DNA of 14,151 nucleotides from an uncultured Oscillibacter sp. GTDB lineage: Bacteria > Bacillota_A > Clostridia > Oscillospirales > Oscillospiraceae. The notes beneath the pieces were generated by a model. It was not told the DNA's origin. It ran no database searches and was given only the letters and a program-made list of their open reading frames with translations. A program made the position numbers and the translations under genes. Location: contig CATOKC010000089.1 in the NCBI GenBank assembly GCA_951800675.1, positions 1-14,151 of the forward strand. The letters run 5' to 3'. The number at the start of each line of letters is the position of its first letter. Position 1 is the first letter of the stretch. Positions 14,100 to 14,151 of the stretch are shown here, in pieces.

Positions 14100-14148
14100 C
14101 TTCTTTTTCTCTTTTGGACCGTGCACGGCCCGTTTTCTCTTTTTCTTC
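14100..14148. repeat. polypyrimidine mirror repeat around a palindrome
   Basis: CTTCTTTTTCTCTTTT (14100-14115) and TTTTCTCTTTTTCTTC (14133-14148) are exact mirror images, all pyrimidine on this strand. They flank GGACCGTGCACGGCCCG, whose CCGTGCACGG (14119-14128) is a perfect 10-bp palindrome. The window ends just after, so the element may be larger. Confidence 0.6.
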
Positions 14149-14151
14149 TGG

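Noticed and set aside
13784..14151. Short open frames in the right-end non-coding tail
   Set aside because: They overlap the repeats, have no RBS and show no protein-like composition.
1..14151. CRISPR array, tRNA, rRNA or IS transposase
   Set aside because: No regularly spaced repeats, no tRNA cloverleaf or rRNA sequence and no transposase motif were seen on either strand by eye.

Overview
The window looks like chromosomal DNA from a high-GC Bacillota (Firmicute), most likely an Oscillospiraceae-type gut Clostridium. This is an inference from gene content (RNase J, TmcAL, a DUF421/DUF4363 pair, acetate kinase), strong AGGAGG-type ribosome binding sites, a DinR/LexA-type SOS box and GC-rich coding DNA. 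No RNA gene of a known class, IS transposase, phage gene or CRISPR array is visible.

Left part (1-3580). A tmcAL homologue and a DUF3298-type lipoprotein form a leftward pair ending at a GC-rich terminator. Divergent from them is ackA (acetate kinase), with its own extended -10 promoter, a 5'UTR stem-loop and a bidirectional terminator. TmcAL uses acetate directly, so two acetate-using enzymes sit head to head.

Middle (3581-8700). A leftward DUF421 (YetF-like) / DUF4363 pair overlaps by ATGA. An intergenic region of about 500 bp follows, holding a hairpin and a 165-bp imperfect palindrome with CTAG-ended inverted repeats (MITE-like). Next come an unrecognised 221-aa rightward gene with a clear promoter, and a 61-aa leftward coiled-coil ORF. 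An array of four hairpins, 6297-6402, lies before the terminator of a leftward RNase J gene. Upstream of rnj, about 300 nt of non-coding DNA looks structured when read on the minus strand and has its own promoter. It could be a leader or a stand-alone ncRNA.

Right part (8640-14151). radC has its own promoter. uvrB has a LexA-type box overlapping its -35 element, and with mmcQ/yjbR, an EamA transporter and ybaK it forms a tight rightward operon. At the end, a small leftward 84-aa ORF and a 72-aa XRE-family repressor diverge from a perfect 35-bp AT-rich palindrome containing the promoter of the 84-aa gene, which is a typical self-regulating two-gene switch. The last 370 bp are non-coding and hold REP-like hairpins, an imperfect repeat and a polypyrimidine mirror repeat.

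The parts most worth following up are non-coding or small-gene features: the rnj leader RNA, the palindromic element, the hairpin array, and the XRE/84-aa divergent module.
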